From Aerococcaceae bacterium DSM 111176 (GTDB lineage: Bacteria; Bacillota; Bacilli; Lactobacillales; Aerococcaceae), in assembly GCA_015863215.1 (NCBI GenBank), contig JACBXN010000012.1:62001-126000 (forward strand): a DNA stretch of 64,000 nt, given 5' to 3'. The notes under the pieces were generated by a model. It was not told the origin of the DNA. It ran no database searches and worked only from the letters and a program-made list of their open reading frames with translations. The position numbers were made by a program, and so were the translations under genes. This document shows positions 1-9,325 of this stretch, in pieces (positions within the stretch are counted from its first letter, which is position 1; every line of letters begins with the position of its first letter).

Positions 1-2141
1 ATGAATCATTAGAAAAATATGCGACGAATCTAAATGATGCTGTCAAACAAAATAAATTAGACCCAGTCATTGGCCGTGACGAAGAAATTCGTGATGTGAT
101 TCGAATCCTTTCTCGTAAAACGAAGAATAATCCTGTTCTAATTGGTGAACCTGGGGTTGGTAAAACAGCGATCGTAGAAGGTTTGGCGCAACGTATTGTG
201 CGCCGCGATGTGCCGGAAAATTTAAAGGATAAAGAAATTTGGTCATTGGATATGGGTGCTCTAATCGCAGGTGCAAAATACCGCGGTGAGTTCGAAGAAC
301 GTTTAAAAGCTGTTCTTAACGAAGTTAAGAAAGCGGATGGGCAAATTTTACTCTTCATAGATGAAATTCATAATATCGTCGGTGCAGGTAAAACGGAAGG
401 TTCGATGGACGCGGGTAACTTGTTAAAACCAATGTTAGCGCGTGGTGAGTTGCACACAATTGGTGCGACGACGCTGGATGAATACCGCGAGCATTTTGAA
501 AAGGATAAAGCCTTAGAACGTCGTTTCCAACGTGTGATGGTAATGGAGCCGACAGTTGAAGATACGATTACGATTTTGCGTGGTTTGAAAGAACGTTATG
601 AAATTCACCATGGGGTAAATATTCATGATAATGCTTTAGTAGCAGCTGCAACCATGTCGGACCGCTATATCACAGACCGTTTCTTACCGGATAAAGCGAT
701 CGATTTGATTGATGAGGCCTCAGCAACGATTAATATGGAATTAAATTCGGTTCCAACCGAAATGGACCAAGTGAATCGCCGTTTAATGACTTTAGAAATT
801 GAAGAAGCTGCGTTGAAGAAAGAAACAGATGATGCGTCTAAAAAACGCCTCGACATTCTTCAAGAGGAATTAGCCGATTTACGCGAAGAATCAAATCAGT
901 TAAAAATGCAGTGGGAAGAAGAAAAGGCTGCGTCGAATTTAGTCCGTGATAAACGTTCAGAATTAGATAAAGCCCGTCATGACTTAGAAGAGGCTGAAAG
1001 TGCGTATGAATTAGAACGTGCAGCAGAATTACAACATGGTATTATCCCACGCTTGGAACAAGAAGTACGTGAATTAGAAGCAGATCACGAGGCATCAATC
1101 GACGAAGATGCAGTTCGCTTAACGCAAGAATCAGTAACTGAAGAAGAAATTGCCAAAGTAGTCGGCCGACTCACTGGTATTCCTGTATCCAAATTAGTTG
1201 CAGGGGAACGTGAAAAACTCTTAGCGTTGGATGAAACGTTATCGAAACGTGTTATCGGACAAACAGAAGCTATCGACCGCGTTACAGAAGCTGTTTTACG
1301 TTCAAGAGCGGGTATTCAAGATCCGTCAAAACCGATTGGTTCATTCTTATTCTTAGGTCCGACAGGTGTCGGTAAAACGGAATTAGCCAAAGCTTTAGCG
1401 GAACAATTATTCGACTCCGAAGACCACATGATTCGAATTGACATGTCTGAATACATGGAGAAACATACAGTCTCTCGTTTAGTCGGAGCGCCTCCTGGGT
1501 ACATTGGACATGAAGATGGTGGCCAATTAACTGAAGCCGTGCGCCGCAATCCATACACAATTGTTTTGTTAGATGAGATTGAAAAAGCTCACCCTGACGT
1601 CTTTAATATCTTACTTCAAGTATTGGATGACGGCCGTCTAACGGACTCTAAAGGGCGTGTCGTTGACTTTAAGAATACAGTTGTTATTATGACTTCAAAT
1701 GTTGGTTCTCAGTACCTACTTGAAGGTGTTGACGAAAATGGCTTTATCACAGATGAAGCTGAAAAGCTGGTAGATTCAACTCTTAAAGCAACATTCAAGC
1801 CAGAATTCTTAAACCGTATCGATGACATTGTCATGTTCTCGCCATTAACAATGAACAATATGACTAAAATCGTCTTCAAGATGATCAATCAATTATCTGA
1901 GCGTCTCAGCCATCAAGATATTGAACTGAAAATCAATGACGATGCCGCAAATTGGCTAGCCGAACAAGGTTACGACCCAGTTTATGGTGCACGTCCATTG
2001 CAACGTTTCATTACGAAACAATTGGAAACACCACTCGCTCGCGCGATTATTGGTGGAAAAGTTTATCCAAATTCTACCGTAACCGTGGAATTGGATAATG
2101 ACGCATTAAAATTTAATAGCCAGCCAATTGAAGCAGAATAA
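1..2141 (+). CDS. clpB: ATP-dependent chaperone ClpB, 5'-truncated by window edge
   Basis: Protein disaggregase that, with DnaK, pulls polypeptides out of aggregates in the cytoplasm. The reading frame is open from base 3 and begins in the linker before the first AAA+ domain, so the N-terminal domain (about 150 residues) lies outside the window; 712 residues are visible. Seen: first Walker A GEPGVGKT (nt 144-167), Walker B ending FIDEIH, a long Glu/Lys/Leu-rich middle coiled coil (about nt 780-1150) that separates ClpB from ClpC and ClpE, second Walker A GPTGVGKT (nt 1356-1379), and a C-terminal D2-small domain with GARPLQRFI. In Firmicutes clpB is usually under CtsR or HrcA control, but its promoter is not visible. 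A strong terminator follows. Confidence 0.97.
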   Translation, partial: ESLEKYATNLNDAVKQNKLDPVIGRDEEIRDVIRILSRKTKNNPVLIGEPGVGKTAIVEGLAQRIVRRDVPENLKDKEIWSLDMGALIAGAKYRGEFEERLKAVLNEVKKADGQILLFIDEIHNIVGAGKTEGSMDAGNLLKPMLARGELHTIGATTLDEYREHFEKDKALERRFQRVMVMEPTVEDTITILRGLKERYEIHHGVNIHDNALVAAATMSDRYITDRFLPDKAIDLIDEASATINMELNSVPTEMDQVNRRLMTLEIEEAALKKETDDASKKRLDILQEELADLREESNQLKMQWEEEKAASNLVRDKRSELDKARHDLEEAESAYELERAAELQHGIIPRLEQEVRELEADHEASIDEDAVRLTQESVTEEEIAKVVGRLTGIPVSKLVAGEREKLLALDETLSKRVIGQTEAIDRVTEAVLRSRAGIQDPSKPIGSFLFLGPTGVGKTELAKALAEQLFDSEDHMIRIDMSEYMEKHTVSRLVGAPPGYIGHEDGGQLTEAVRRNPYTIVLLDEIEKAHPDVFNILLQVLDDGRLTDSKGRVVDFKNTVVIMTSNVGSQYLLEGVDENGFITDEAEKLVDSTLKATFKPEFLNRIDDIVMFSPLTMNNMTKIVFKMINQLSERLSHQDIELKINDDAANWLAEQGYDPVYGARPLQRFITKQLETPLARAIIGGKVYPNSTVTVELDNDALKFNSQPIEAE

Positions 2142-2150
2142 TTTATTAAG

Positions 2151-2177
2151 CTCGTCTCAAATGAGACGGGTTTTTTT
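2151..2177 (+). terminator. Intrinsic terminator of clpB
   Basis: An 8-bp stem, CTCGTCTC / GAGACGGG (one T-G pair), with loop AAAT is followed by seven T. Confidence 0.85.
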
Positions 2178-2180
2178 AAA

Positions 2181-2205
2181 ACCCTTTTTTGGAAAGTATG
2201 GCAGT
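2181..2205 (+). repeat. Copy 1 of a dispersed intergenic repeat
   Basis: ACCC, six T, then GGAAAGTATGGCAGT. The reverse complement of 11430-11451 is the same sequence except that it has three T fewer in the T run; the uninterrupted shared part is TTTGGAAAGTATGGCAGT (18 bp). Both copies lie just downstream of a gene. Nature unknown. Confidence 0.5.
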
Positions 2206-2343
2206 GAGGATTGAGTCGAGCGCTGAAAAACTTCCTTTTTAAAAGGAAAGAAGATGTGCAAACACAAAAATACCGCTCCAAACCAGCCAATACAAGCTAG
2301 TTTAGAGCAGTATTTGTAAATTTAAGCAATAAGCTACTATGAT

Positions 2344-3513
2344 CTATCCTCGCACAGACTGAACGTACTTCACAATTCGATCAGCAGCTTCTGTAATTTC
2401 ATCTAAACTGGCAGCATAGCTAAATCGAATATAATTCTCGCCACCTACACCAAAGGCATTACCAGGAACGCCGGCAACTTTGGCATTTTCAGCAAGTTCA
2501 ACAGCAAACTGGAAGCTATCTTGATTAAGATCCTCAGGAATCTCAGCGAACATATAAAAGGCACCATTCGGATTTTTAATCGTAAACCCAACCGAAGTTA
2601 AGGCATCATAGAAATAATCACGGCGTTCTTTGAAAGCTTCACGCATTTCTACAATATAATCATCTCCAAATTCAAGTGCAGCTGAAGCAGCAATTTGAGA
2701 GACAGTTGAAGCCGTAGTAACTAATGATTGGTGACCAATTGCTACATACTTCATAATGTTTTCAGGGCCTGCTAAGAACCCAATGCGCCATCCTGTCATT
2801 GAATGTGATTTAGAAACCCCATTAACGAGTAAAGTTAATTCTGGTAACAGAGTCGCCATTGAAACATGTTCACCATCATAAACAAATTCAGAATAAACTT
2901 CATCACTCACGACAAATAAATTGTTCTCACGACAAATATCAGCAATTGCTTTTGCTTCATCATAAGTCCAAGTAACGCCAGTAGGATTGGTTGGGTAGTT
3001 TAATAATACTGCTTTTACTTGCCCATCATTTTCATCTACTGCCTTTTGAATCATTTCAGGAGATAAAATGAAATCATTTTCCGCAGTGTCGATATGAATC
3101 GGCTCACCACCATGAATTTTGATGATTGTATCATATAATGAGAACATCGGATTTGGCACAATTACTTTATCGCCAGGTTGTAAAATAGTAAGGAAAGCAC
3201 TTGCTAAGGCTTCTGTTGCACCTACGGTGACCGAAATTTGATCCTTAGGGTAATCTAAATCATAACGGCGTTTTAAGTAATCACTAATATTATCTAATAA
3301 ATCAGGTGTACCTGGTGATGGGGCATATTTTGTTTTATTAGTGTTGATCCCGTTGATAGCAGCCTCTTTAGCAGCCTCAGGGGATGGGAAATCAGGTTCA
3401 CCTAAAGTAAGTTTGATAATACCTGGAATATTACTAATTAAACCGTCAAATTCACGAATAGGTGAGGGTTCGACTTGAGTGATGAGTGGATTAAGTTTAG
3501 ATTCAATCGTCAT
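2344..3513 (-). CDS. PLP-dependent class I/II aminotransferase (PatA/AraT-like)
   Basis: Fold-type I aminotransferase of 389 residues, transferring an amino group between an amino acid and a 2-oxo acid through pyridoxal phosphate. Seen: N-terminal SPIREFDGL and KLTLGEPDFPSPE, the NPTG substrate/cofactor loop (YPTNPTGV), SDEVYSEFVYDG carrying the PLP-binding Asp and Tyr, and SKSHSMTGWRIGF with the Schiff-base lysine. The start at 3513 was chosen because AAAGGAG lies 8 nt upstream; an upstream in-frame start (3570) lacks this. The family covers aspartate, aromatic and N-acetyl-diaminopimelate aminotransferases; the sequence looks closest to those annotated patA or araT in lactic bacteria, but substrate cannot be decided here. 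It is the only gene on the - strand and diverges from the AI-2E family gene. Confidence 0.9.
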   Translation of the reverse strand: MTIESKLNPLITQVEPSPIREFDGLISNIPGIIKLTLGEPDFPSPEAAKEAAINGINTNKTKYAPSPGTPDLLDNISDYLKRRYDLDYPKDQISVTVGATEALASAFLTILQPGDKVIVPNPMFSLYDTIIKIHGGEPIHIDTAENDFILSPEMIQKAVDENDGQVKAVLLNYPTNPTGVTWTYDEAKAIADICRENNLFVVSDEVYSEFVYDGEHVSMATLLPELTLLVNGVSKSHSMTGWRIGFLAGPENIMKYVAIGHQSLVTTASTVSQIAASAALEFGDDYIVEMREAFKERRDYFYDALTSVGFTIKNPNGAFYMFAEIPEDLNQDSFQFAVELAENAKVAGVPGNAFGVGGENYIRFSYAASLDEITEAADRIVKYVQSVRG

Positions 3514-3589
3514 AAAAATGGCTCCTTTGTGTTTTATACTATTGTACTGATTTATCGTATAGAAATGCAACTATAGATTGTCATATTCT

Positions 3590-3618
3590 TTCCGAGATTC
3601 ACAGAAATATGCTATTAT
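3590..3618 (+). promoter_or_regulatory. Candidate promoter of the AI-2E family gene
   Basis: Extended -10 TGcTATTAT (3610-3618) with a weak -35 TTCCGA at 3590, spacer 17. It would start the message about 15-20 nt before the ribosome binding site. Confidence 0.45.
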
Positions 3619-3644
3619 TAGTTTATCTGAAAGGTCGTGAAGCG

Positions 3645-4820
3645 ATGGAAAAACTCAAAATGATAGACCGAATGGTATTAAAATATTTAGTCATTCTTAT
3701 AGTACTTGTTTTCGTAGTAGTTTATCATAGTCAAATATTTGATTGGATTTCGAATTTTATCGGGGTGATTTCTCCACTTATAATAGGGGCTGTCTTAGCT
3801 TACATTTTAAATATATTAATGGAGAAATTTGAAAGTTGGTACTTTCCTAATAGAGATGATAAATTGATCACAGTTACCAGACGTCCACTTAGTATTCTGG
3901 CATCAATCGTTGTTGTCATACTGGTGTTATTATTTATATTAAATTTAGTCGTACCGCAATTAGTATCAGTTGTTGAACAAGTTGTAGCCGTGCTACCTCA
4001 AGCAGCTGTTAATACACGTGACTGGGTTTTAGAAAATGAAGAATTATTCCCGCCGTTAGCTGATTTTGTGGATCAGTTAGATGTTAACTGGCAAAATATA
4101 GTTCAAAGAGCGCTTAATATTGTTAACGACATAACGGGGTCATTTATAAATACGGCATTTTCAACCGTAACCTCTGTCTTTAGTATTATCGTTAATTTAT
4201 TTTTATCATTAATGATTTCTATTTATCTCTTAGTATCGAAGGAAAAGTTAATTAGAAATTTTGACACCGTATTTGCAACGTATTTACCGCAAAGATACTA
4301 TGCAAGATTCAAGTATATTTCAGGCGTCTTTAATAACTCATTTAGAAGTTTTATTACAGTTGAAGTGATTGAAGCGGCTATATTAGGTGCGATGGTAACA
4401 GTCGGAATGTTAATCTTCCGCTTCCCTTACGCAACAATGATTGGTGCTTTAACTGGAGTTACTGCGATTATTCCTATTTTAGGAGCATATATATCAGGTA
4501 CGGTAGGATTCATTTTAATTTTAATGCATTCACCACTTCAAGCTCTACTTTTCGTACTCTTTATTGTTATTACTCAACAAATCGAAGGTAATTTAATCTA
4601 TCCAAGAGTCGTCGGAAGTTCAATTGGGCTTCCTGGATTATGGGTTTTAGTAGCCGTTACAATCGGTGGAGGCGTGATGGGTATTGCTGGTATGTTACTC
4701 GCAGTTCCTACAGCATCAGCTTTATACCGTATGCTGAAAGATCATGTCAAATACCGTAATAGCATTAAAGAGAGCAGAATCCAGACATCTGAAGATTTTC
4801 TAATTGAACATCAAAATTAA
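3645..4820 (+). CDS. AI-2E family transporter (YdgG/PerM-type membrane protein)
   Basis: Polytopic membrane protein of 391 residues in the PF01594 family. Members include the E. coli autoinducer-2 exporter TqsA, PerM-like putative permeases and Na+/H+ or K+/H+ antiporters. Seen: a pair of N-terminal helices (VILIVLVFVVVYH; VISPLIIGAVLAYILNIL), a third near LASIVVVILVLLFIL, a long extracytoplasmic/amphipathic stretch, and a C-terminal group of helices containing PILGAYISGTVG and GNLIYPRVVGSSIGLPGLWV, typical of the family. Start 3645 follows AAAGG; the in-frame ATG at 3609 overlaps the -10 and has no binding site. Single-gene unit closed by its own terminator. The real substrate is unknown; the name should not be read as proof of AI-2 transport. 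Confidence 0.88.
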   Translation: MEKLKMIDRMVLKYLVILIVLVFVVVYHSQIFDWISNFIGVISPLIIGAVLAYILNILMEKFESWYFPNRDDKLITVTRRPLSILASIVVVILVLLFILNLVVPQLVSVVEQVVAVLPQAAVNTRDWVLENEELFPPLADFVDQLDVNWQNIVQRALNIVNDITGSFINTAFSTVTSVFSIIVNLFLSLMISIYLLVSKEKLIRNFDTVFATYLPQRYYARFKYISGVFNNSFRSFITVEVIEAAILGAMVTVGMLIFRFPYATMIGALTGVTAIIPILGAYISGTVGFILILMHSPLQALLFVLFIVITQQIEGNLIYPRVVGSSIGLPGLWVLVAVTIGGGVMGIAGMLLAVPTASALYRMLKDHVKYRNSIKESRIQTSEDFLIEHQN

Positions 4821-4848
4821 AATGATTGATTCAAAAAGTTGTTAAAGC

Positions 4849-4885
4849 GAGCAGTTCACTCACTCAGTGTACTGCTCTTTCTTTT
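4849..4885 (+). terminator. Terminator after the AI-2E family gene
   Basis: GAGCAGT / ACTGCTC 7-bp stem with an inner CACT/AGTG stem, followed by TTTCTTTT. Confidence 0.8.
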
Positions 4886-4923
4886 AATAGACAAACTAAA
4901 AAGCATAATTTTACAAATAACCC

Positions 4924-4952
4924 TTGTTAATTGGATATGTTTGGGTTATAAT
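4924..4952 (+). promoter_or_regulatory. rpsB promoter
   Basis: TTGTTA (4924-4929), 17-bp spacer, perfect TATAAT (4947-4952). Transcription would start near 4959, giving a leader of about 115 nt. Confidence 0.8.
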
Positions 4953-4958
4953 AATCGT

Positions 4959-5056
4959 CGGTTGTTAATCAGCCAAAAAAACTCACAATAGTGGATGATC
5001 TTCAAGGTGCTTCTTTAAGGAGTCTGGTGATCTATGAAACTATTGGTGGAAAAACC
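4959..5056 (+). ncRNA. Putative structured 5' leader of rpsB mRNA
   Basis: The leader can form GGTTG/CAGCC just after the presumed start site. A longer-range helix CAATAGT (4986-4992) / ACTATTG (5039-5045) encloses GATC/GATC and CTTC/GGAG helices and ends just before the ribosome binding site AAAGGAGA. Ribosomal protein genes commonly autoregulate through such leaders; here this is inference from pairing only, and I cannot match it to a named leader family. Confidence 0.45.
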
Positions 5057-5073
5057 AAAGGAGAATGAAAATT

Positions 5074-5847
5074 ATGGCAGTTATTTCTATGAAACAATTG
5101 TTGGAAGCCGGAGTACATTTCGGTCACCAAACACGTCGTTGGAACCCAAAAATGAAAAAATATATCTTTACAGAGCGTAACGGTATTTATATCATTGACT
5201 TACAAAAAACAGTTAAATTAGTTGATGAAGCATACAACTCTATGCGTGAATTATCAGCAAATGGTGGGGTAGTTTTATTCGTAGGTACGAAAAAACAAGC
5301 TCAACAATCAATCCAAGAACAAGCTGAACGTGCTGGTCAATACTACATTAACCACCGTTGGTTAGGTGGATTATTAACTAACTGGGAAACAATCCAAGTA
5401 TCTATCAAACGTCTAAAAGCAATTGAAACAATGCAAGAAGACGGAACATTTGATTTATTACCTAAGAAAGAAGTCGGCGAGTTATTAAAAGAATTAGACA
5501 AGCTAGAAGCTAACTTAGGCGGTATTAAAGATATGCCAGGCTTACCAGATGTAATTTACATCGTTGACCCACGTAAAGAACATATCGCGGTTCAAGAAGC
5601 AAACAAATTAAATATTCCAATTATTGCTATGGTTGATACAAACTGTGATCCTGATGAAGTTGACGTAGTAATCCCATCAAACGATGATGCGATTCGTGCA
5701 ATTAAATTAATCACAGCTGCAATGGCAGACGCTGTTATTGAAGCAAACCAAGGTCAATCAAACGATACTGCTGATGAACAATCAGACAGCGAGTTCTTCG
5801 ATAACTTATTCGAAAACGAAGCTGAAGCAGAAGCATCTGCTGAGTAA
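5074..5847 (+). CDS. rpsB: 30S ribosomal protein S2
   Basis: Small-subunit ribosomal protein of 257 residues, needed for S1 docking to the 30S subunit. Seen: the N-terminal family signature [20 protein letters not shown], then [28 protein letters not shown] and [12 protein letters not shown]. The C-terminus is an acidic tail ([19 protein letters not shown]), common in Firmicutes S2. Start 5074 is chosen over the ATG at 5065 because AAAGGAGA (5057-5064) is 9 nt from it and would abut the other. Followed by a hairpin terminator or attenuator and then tsf, the near-universal neighbour that works in elongation. Confidence 0.97.
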   Translation: MAVISMKQLLEAGVHFGHQTRRWNPKMKKYIFTERNGIYIIDLQKTVKLVDEAYNSMRELSANGGVVLFVGTKKQAQQSIQEQAERAGQYYINHRWLGGLLTNWETIQVSIKRLKAIETMQEDGTFDLLPKKEVGELLKELDKLEANLGGIKDMPGLPDVIYIVDPRKEHIAVQEANKLNIPIIAMVDTNCDPDEVDVVIPSNDDAIRAIKLITAAMADAVIEANQGQSNDTADEQSDSEFFDNLFENEAEAEASAE

Positions 5848-5860
5848 TTTATAAATTTTA

Positions 5861-5923
5861 ACCGTTCTTAACAGGCATACTTACAGGTGATTATACCTTA
5901 ACCTGTAAGGACGGTTTTCTTTT
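5861..5923 (+). terminator. Long hairpin terminator/attenuator between rpsB and tsf
   Basis: Outer ACCGT/ACGGT and inner perfect CTTACAGG (5880-5887) / CCTGTAAG (5902-5909) helices, followed by TTTTCTTTT. Because tsf also has its own candidate promoter, partial termination would set the S2:EF-Ts ratio. Confidence 0.7.
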
Positions 5924-5950
5924 ACTCATGTGCAAAGACTAAGATTAGTC

Positions 5951-5979
5951 GTGCAATGAGAATTATTAAATGATATACT
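5951..5979 (+). promoter_or_regulatory. Candidate tsf promoter
   Basis: Extended -10 TGaTATACT (-10 at 5974-5979), 17 bp from a poor -35 GTGCAA. Confidence 0.5.
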
Positions 5980-6013
5980 ATATTAGAAATTAGTTATTGG
6001 GAGGAATTTATTA

Positions 6014-6895
6014 ATGGCAAACATTACTGCAAAACTTGTTAAAGAATTACGCGACCGTACAGGCGTTGGAATGATGGACGCTAAGAAAGCTCTTGTTGAA
6101 GTAGACGGAGACATGGATGCGGCTATCGACTTCTTACGTACTAAAGGTTTAGCAACAGCAGCTAAAAAAGCTGACCGTATTGCAGCTGAAGGTTTAGCAG
6201 CAGCTCACGTTGCTGGAAACACAGCAGCGATCGTAGAGGTTAACTCTGAAACGGACTTTGTTGCTAAAAACGAGCAATTCCAAACATTAGTACAATCAGT
6301 AGTTAAAGCAGTTGCTGAAAACAAACCAGCTAACATGGAAGAAGCATTAGAAATCGAAATTGATGGCGTTAAATTAGCTGACGCTATGACAGAAGCTACA
6401 ACTAAAATTGGTGAAAAAATCGACTTCCGTCGTTTTGAAATCTTAGAAAAAACAGATGCAGACGTATTTGGAACTTATGTTCATGCTGGTGGATCAATTG
6501 TAGCTGTAGTTAAAGTTACAGACTCAACTGATGAAGAAGCAGCACGCGACGTTGCAATGCACGTAGCAGCTATTAATCCTCAATTCGCTAACCGCGAATC
6601 AGTTTCACAAGAGGTATACGACCGTGAAAAAGAAGTTCAAACTGAAAAAACTTTAGCTGAAGGTAAACCAGAACATATCGTTGAAAAAATCGTTGAAGGA
6701 CGTATGGGTAAATTCTACTCAGAAATCGTTCTTGTTGAACAACCATTTGTTAAAGATGGCGACGTAACTGTTGGACAATTTATCGAGTCTAAAGGCGGTA
6801 AAGTTGATTCATTCGTACGCTTTGAAGTAGGAGAAGGTATCGAGAAACGTCAAGATAACTTTGCTGAAGAAGTTGCCGCTCAAATGAATCAATAA
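6014..6895 (+). CDS. tsf: Elongation factor Ts
   Basis: Nucleotide exchange factor that releases GDP from EF-Tu; cytoplasmic, 293 residues, normal length. Seen: the N-terminal UBA-like module with [16 protein letters not shown], the TDFVAKN core motif ([13 protein letters not shown]) that contacts EF-Tu, and the C-terminal dimerisation module with HVAAINPQF and [17 protein letters not shown]. Start ATG at 6014 follows GGGAGGAA. Codon use is strongly biased, as in rpsB, indicating high expression. It closes the rpsB-tsf unit. Confidence 0.98.
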   Translation: MANITAKLVKELRDRTGVGMMDAKKALVEVDGDMDAAIDFLRTKGLATAAKKADRIAAEGLAAAHVAGNTAAIVEVNSETDFVAKNEQFQTLVQSVVKAVAENKPANMEEALEIEIDGVKLADAMTEATTKIGEKIDFRRFEILEKTDADVFGTYVHAGGSIVAVVKVTDSTDEEAARDVAMHVAAINPQFANRESVSQEVYDREKEVQTEKTLAEGKPEHIVEKIVEGRMGKFYSEIVLVEQPFVKDGDVTVGQFIESKGGKVDSFVRFEVGEGIEKRQDNFAEEVAAQMNQ

Positions 6896-6906
6896 TTTTT
6901 AAACTT

Positions 6907-6930
6907 AGCCCCTTTATGGGGCTATTTTTA
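6907..6930 (+). terminator. tsf terminator
   Basis: AGCCCC / GGGGCT stem with loop TTTAT, then ATTTTTA. Confidence 0.85.
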
Positions 6931-6970
6931 TGGTTTAGTTAGATAACAAATGTACGAGGAGGAAGTCAAA

Positions 6971-7702
6971 ATGGCTCAAGATAATGTAAAGTATAAACGT
7001 GTCGTGCTTAAATTAAGTGGAGAAGCAATGGCTGGGGAAAAAGGTTTTGGAATTAATCCCGAAACAATCAAAGGTATGGTTCAAGAAATCAAGGAAGTTC
7101 ATGCATTAGGTGTAGAAGTTGCGATCGTTGTTGGTGGCGGTAACATCTGGCGTGGTACGATTGGTGAGGAAATGGGTATGGAACGCGCTCAAGCTGATTA
7201 CATGGGTATGCTTGCAACAGTCATGAACGCGTTAGCTCTTCAAGATGTTTTAGAATCAAATGAAGTTGCTTCTCGCGTACAAACGGCCGTTGATATGCGC
7301 CAAATTGCAGAACCGTATATTCGTCGTCGTGCGATTCGTCACTTAGAAAAAGGCCGTGTCGTTATCTTCGCAGGTGGTACAGGTAATCCTTACTTCACAA
7401 CAGATACGACAGCTGCATTACGTGCGGCAGAAATCGAAGCAGACGTTATTTTAATGGCTAAAAATAATGTTGATGGTGTTTACGATGCAGATCCTCGTGA
7501 AAATAAAGATGCTGCTAAATTTGACCGTTTAACTCACTTAGACGTGATTGCTAAAGGTCTTAAAGTAATGGACTCAACAGCAAGTTCATTAAGTATGGAT
7601 AATGATATTCCATTAGTAGTATTCAATTTAAATGAACCAGGAAATATTAAACGCGTTGTTTTAGGTGAAGATATCGGAACAACCGTTGAAGCAAGCGAAT
7701 AA
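6971..7702 (+). CDS. pyrH: UMP kinase
   Basis: Phosphorylates UMP to UDP, feeding all pyrimidine nucleotides; hexameric amino-acid-kinase fold, 243 residues. Seen: KLSGEAMAG with the phosphate-binding loop, [45 protein letters not shown] (split here by description: kinase core with the TGNP substrate loop), and [14 protein letters not shown]. Start 6971 is taken because GAGGAGG lies about 9 nt upstream; a further in-frame ATG at 6950 would place the binding site inside the gene. Conserved position between tsf and frr, but it has its own terminator. Confidence 0.97.
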   Translation: MAQDNVKYKRVVLKLSGEAMAGEKGFGINPETIKGMVQEIKEVHALGVEVAIVVGGGNIWRGTIGEEMGMERAQADYMGMLATVMNALALQDVLESNEVASRVQTAVDMRQIAEPYIRRRAIRHLEKGRVVIFAGGTGNPYFTTDTTAALRAAEIEADVILMAKNNVDGVYDADPRENKDAAKFDRLTHLDVIAKGLKVMDSTASSLSMDNDIPLVVFNLNEPGNIKRVVLGEDIGTTVEASE

Positions 7703-7714
7703 TCAATGATTATG

Positions 7715-7743
7715 AAGATCAAGCAGATGCTTGGTCTTTTTTA
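7715..7743 (+). terminator. pyrH terminator
   Basis: AAGATCAAGC / GCTTGGTCTT 10-bp stem (one G-T), loop AGAT, then a T run. Confidence 0.85.
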
Positions 7744-7815
7744 ATTCTCAATACAACTTAAATTGATATGAGGAATACTTTTGCGTCATTCCTGTATATT
7801 TGTGATGTTGATAAC

Positions 7816-7844
7816 TGTTTAACGGATTCACTTTGTGTTATAAT
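7816..7844 (+). promoter_or_regulatory. frr promoter
   Basis: Extended -10 TGtTATAAT with perfect TATAAT at 7839-7844; the -35 (TGTTTA, 17-bp spacer) is weak. Confidence 0.6.
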
Positions 7845-7879
7845 AGCGTTAACAGACAAATTGTAGGAGGATATTTATT

Positions 7880-8437
7880 ATGGCTGATACGATTATTAAA
7901 ACAACTCAAGACCGTATGCAAAAATCAATTGAATCATTTCAACGTGAATTAGGTTCAATTCGTGCAGGGGTTGCTAACGCGAGTATTTTAGACCGTGTAC
8001 AAGTATTATATTACGGAGTTCCAACTCCATTAAACCAATTAGCAGGGATTTCAGTTCCCGAAGCTAGAATGTTATTAATTACACCTTATGATAAAGGGTC
8101 AATTGCTGACATTGAAAAGGCAATTTTACAAAGTGACGTTGGTATTACACCAAACAATGATGGTGATGTAATTCGTCTAACAATCCCACCATTAACGAAA
8201 GAACGTCGCCAAGAATTAACTAAAATTGTTGGTAAAGAAGCTGAAAATGCGAAAATTGCCGTCCGTAATATTCGCCGTGATCAAATTGATGAAGCGAAAA
8301 AACTTGAAAAAGCAAATGAGATCACTGAAGACGATGTGAAAGATTACGAAAAACAAATTCAAACTGTTACGGACAAAGCCGTTAAACAGATTGATGAATT
8401 AGCAAAAGAAAAAGAAGACGAAATCTTAAACAACTAA
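7880..8437 (+). CDS. frr: Ribosome recycling factor
   Basis: Splits post-termination ribosomes together with EF-G; 185 residues, family-typical length. Seen: the three-helix bundle signature [30 protein letters not shown] at the hinge, the domain-II piece [18 protein letters not shown], and the C-terminal helix [28 protein letters not shown] (described as one long helix with the RRD motif). Binding site GTAGGAGG precedes ATG 7880. Own promoter and terminator, so monocistronic although it keeps its usual place after pyrH. Confidence 0.98.
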   Translation: MADTIIKTTQDRMQKSIESFQRELGSIRAGVANASILDRVQVLYYGVPTPLNQLAGISVPEARMLLITPYDKGSIADIEKAILQSDVGITPNNDGDVIRLTIPPLTKERRQELTKIVGKEAENAKIAVRNIRRDQIDEAKKLEKANEITEDDVKDYEKQIQTVTDKAVKQIDELAKEKEDEILNN

Positions 8438-8447
8438 TTAAATAGCA

Positions 8448-8478
8448 AAGTCCTGGAAACATAAATCCGGGGCTTTTT
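8448..8478 (+). terminator. frr terminator
   Basis: AAGTCCTGGA / TCCGGGGCTT 10-bp stem with G-T pairs, followed by seven T. Confidence 0.85.
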
Positions 8479-8520
8479 TTGATGGATTGAATAATATAAC
8501 CTAGAATTACCTTGAATTTA

Positions 8521-8549
8521 TATAAGTTATGTAAGTTTTAATGTATAAT
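8521..8549 (+). promoter_or_regulatory. Candidate promoter of uppS-cdsA-rseP
   Basis: Perfect TATAAT at 8544-8549; the -35 region (TATAAG, 17-bp spacer) is poor. Confidence 0.45.
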
Positions 8550-8584
8550 AGAAGGTAAAAGTATTAACTAGATGAGGTGTTTAT

Positions 8585-9307
8585 ATGAAATTAAATCCAG
8601 AAACACTACCTAAACATATTGCAATTATTATGGATGGCAACGGACGTTGGGCGAAGAAGCGCTTTTTACCACGCATTGCCGGACATAATAAAGGGGTAGA
8701 AACCATTAAAGAAATTGTACGTCATAGTAATAAATTAGGAATTAAAGTAGTCACTATTTATGCTTTCTCAACTGAAAATTGGGGAAGACCTGAAGATGAA
8801 GTGAAACATTTAATGAATTTACCTAAGAAGTTTTTTGATGATTATTTACCAGAATTAATGGAAAATAATATTAAAGTTCAAACAATCGGAGACATTAAAC
8901 GCCTCCCTAAAGAGACACATAACATGATGAAAGAAGCATTTAAGAAAACCGAAAACAATGATGGCATGATTTTAAATATTGCCTTAAATTATGGTAGTCA
9001 ACACGAGATTACTCAAGCAACTAGACTGATTGCTCAAGCAGCTAAAGATGGAGACATTGCGGTTGAAGATATTGATATTGATTTAGTTTCAAGTTATTTA
9101 GAAACAGCTAATCTAGGAGAATATCAAAATCCGGACTTAATGATTCGTACAAGCGGTGAACAACGTTTAAGTAATTTCTTATTATGGCAATTGGCATACA
9201 GCGAATTTTACTTCGTTGATAAATTTTGGCCAGATTTTACACCTGAAGACCTTGAAATTGCCTTACAAAGTTATGCTGACAGAAATCGTCGCTATGGAAA
9301 ACTCTAA
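8585..9307 (+). CDS. uppS: Undecaprenyl diphosphate synthase (isoprenyl transferase)
   Basis: Cis-prenyltransferase that adds isopentenyl units to farnesyl diphosphate to make the C55 lipid carrier for peptidoglycan and teichoic acid; 240 residues, membrane-associated. Seen: HIAIIMDGNGRWAKKR with catalytic Asp17, GHNKGVET, the YAFSTENWGRP loop, and the C-terminal MIRTSGEQRLSNFLLWQ and SEFYF diphosphate-binding region. First gene of a three-gene unit with cdsA and rseP that handles envelope lipid and envelope-stress proteolysis, an arrangement widely conserved in bacteria. Confidence 0.97.
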   Translation: MKLNPETLPKHIAIIMDGNGRWAKKRFLPRIAGHNKGVETIKEIVRHSNKLGIKVVTIYAFSTENWGRPEDEVKHLMNLPKKFFDDYLPELMENNIKVQTIGDIKRLPKETHNMMKEAFKKTENNDGMILNIALNYGSQHEITQATRLIAQAAKDGDIAVEDIDIDLVSSYLETANLGEYQNPDLMIRTSGEQRLSNFLLWQLAYSEFYFVDKFWPDFTPEDLEIALQSYADRNRRYGKL

Positions 9308-9325
9308 GAGGAAGGTGACTGACAG

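Noticed and set aside
5065-5073. Upstream ATG for rpsB
   Set aside because: It directly abuts the AAAGGAGA binding site; S2 proteins start with MAVISMK-like residues.
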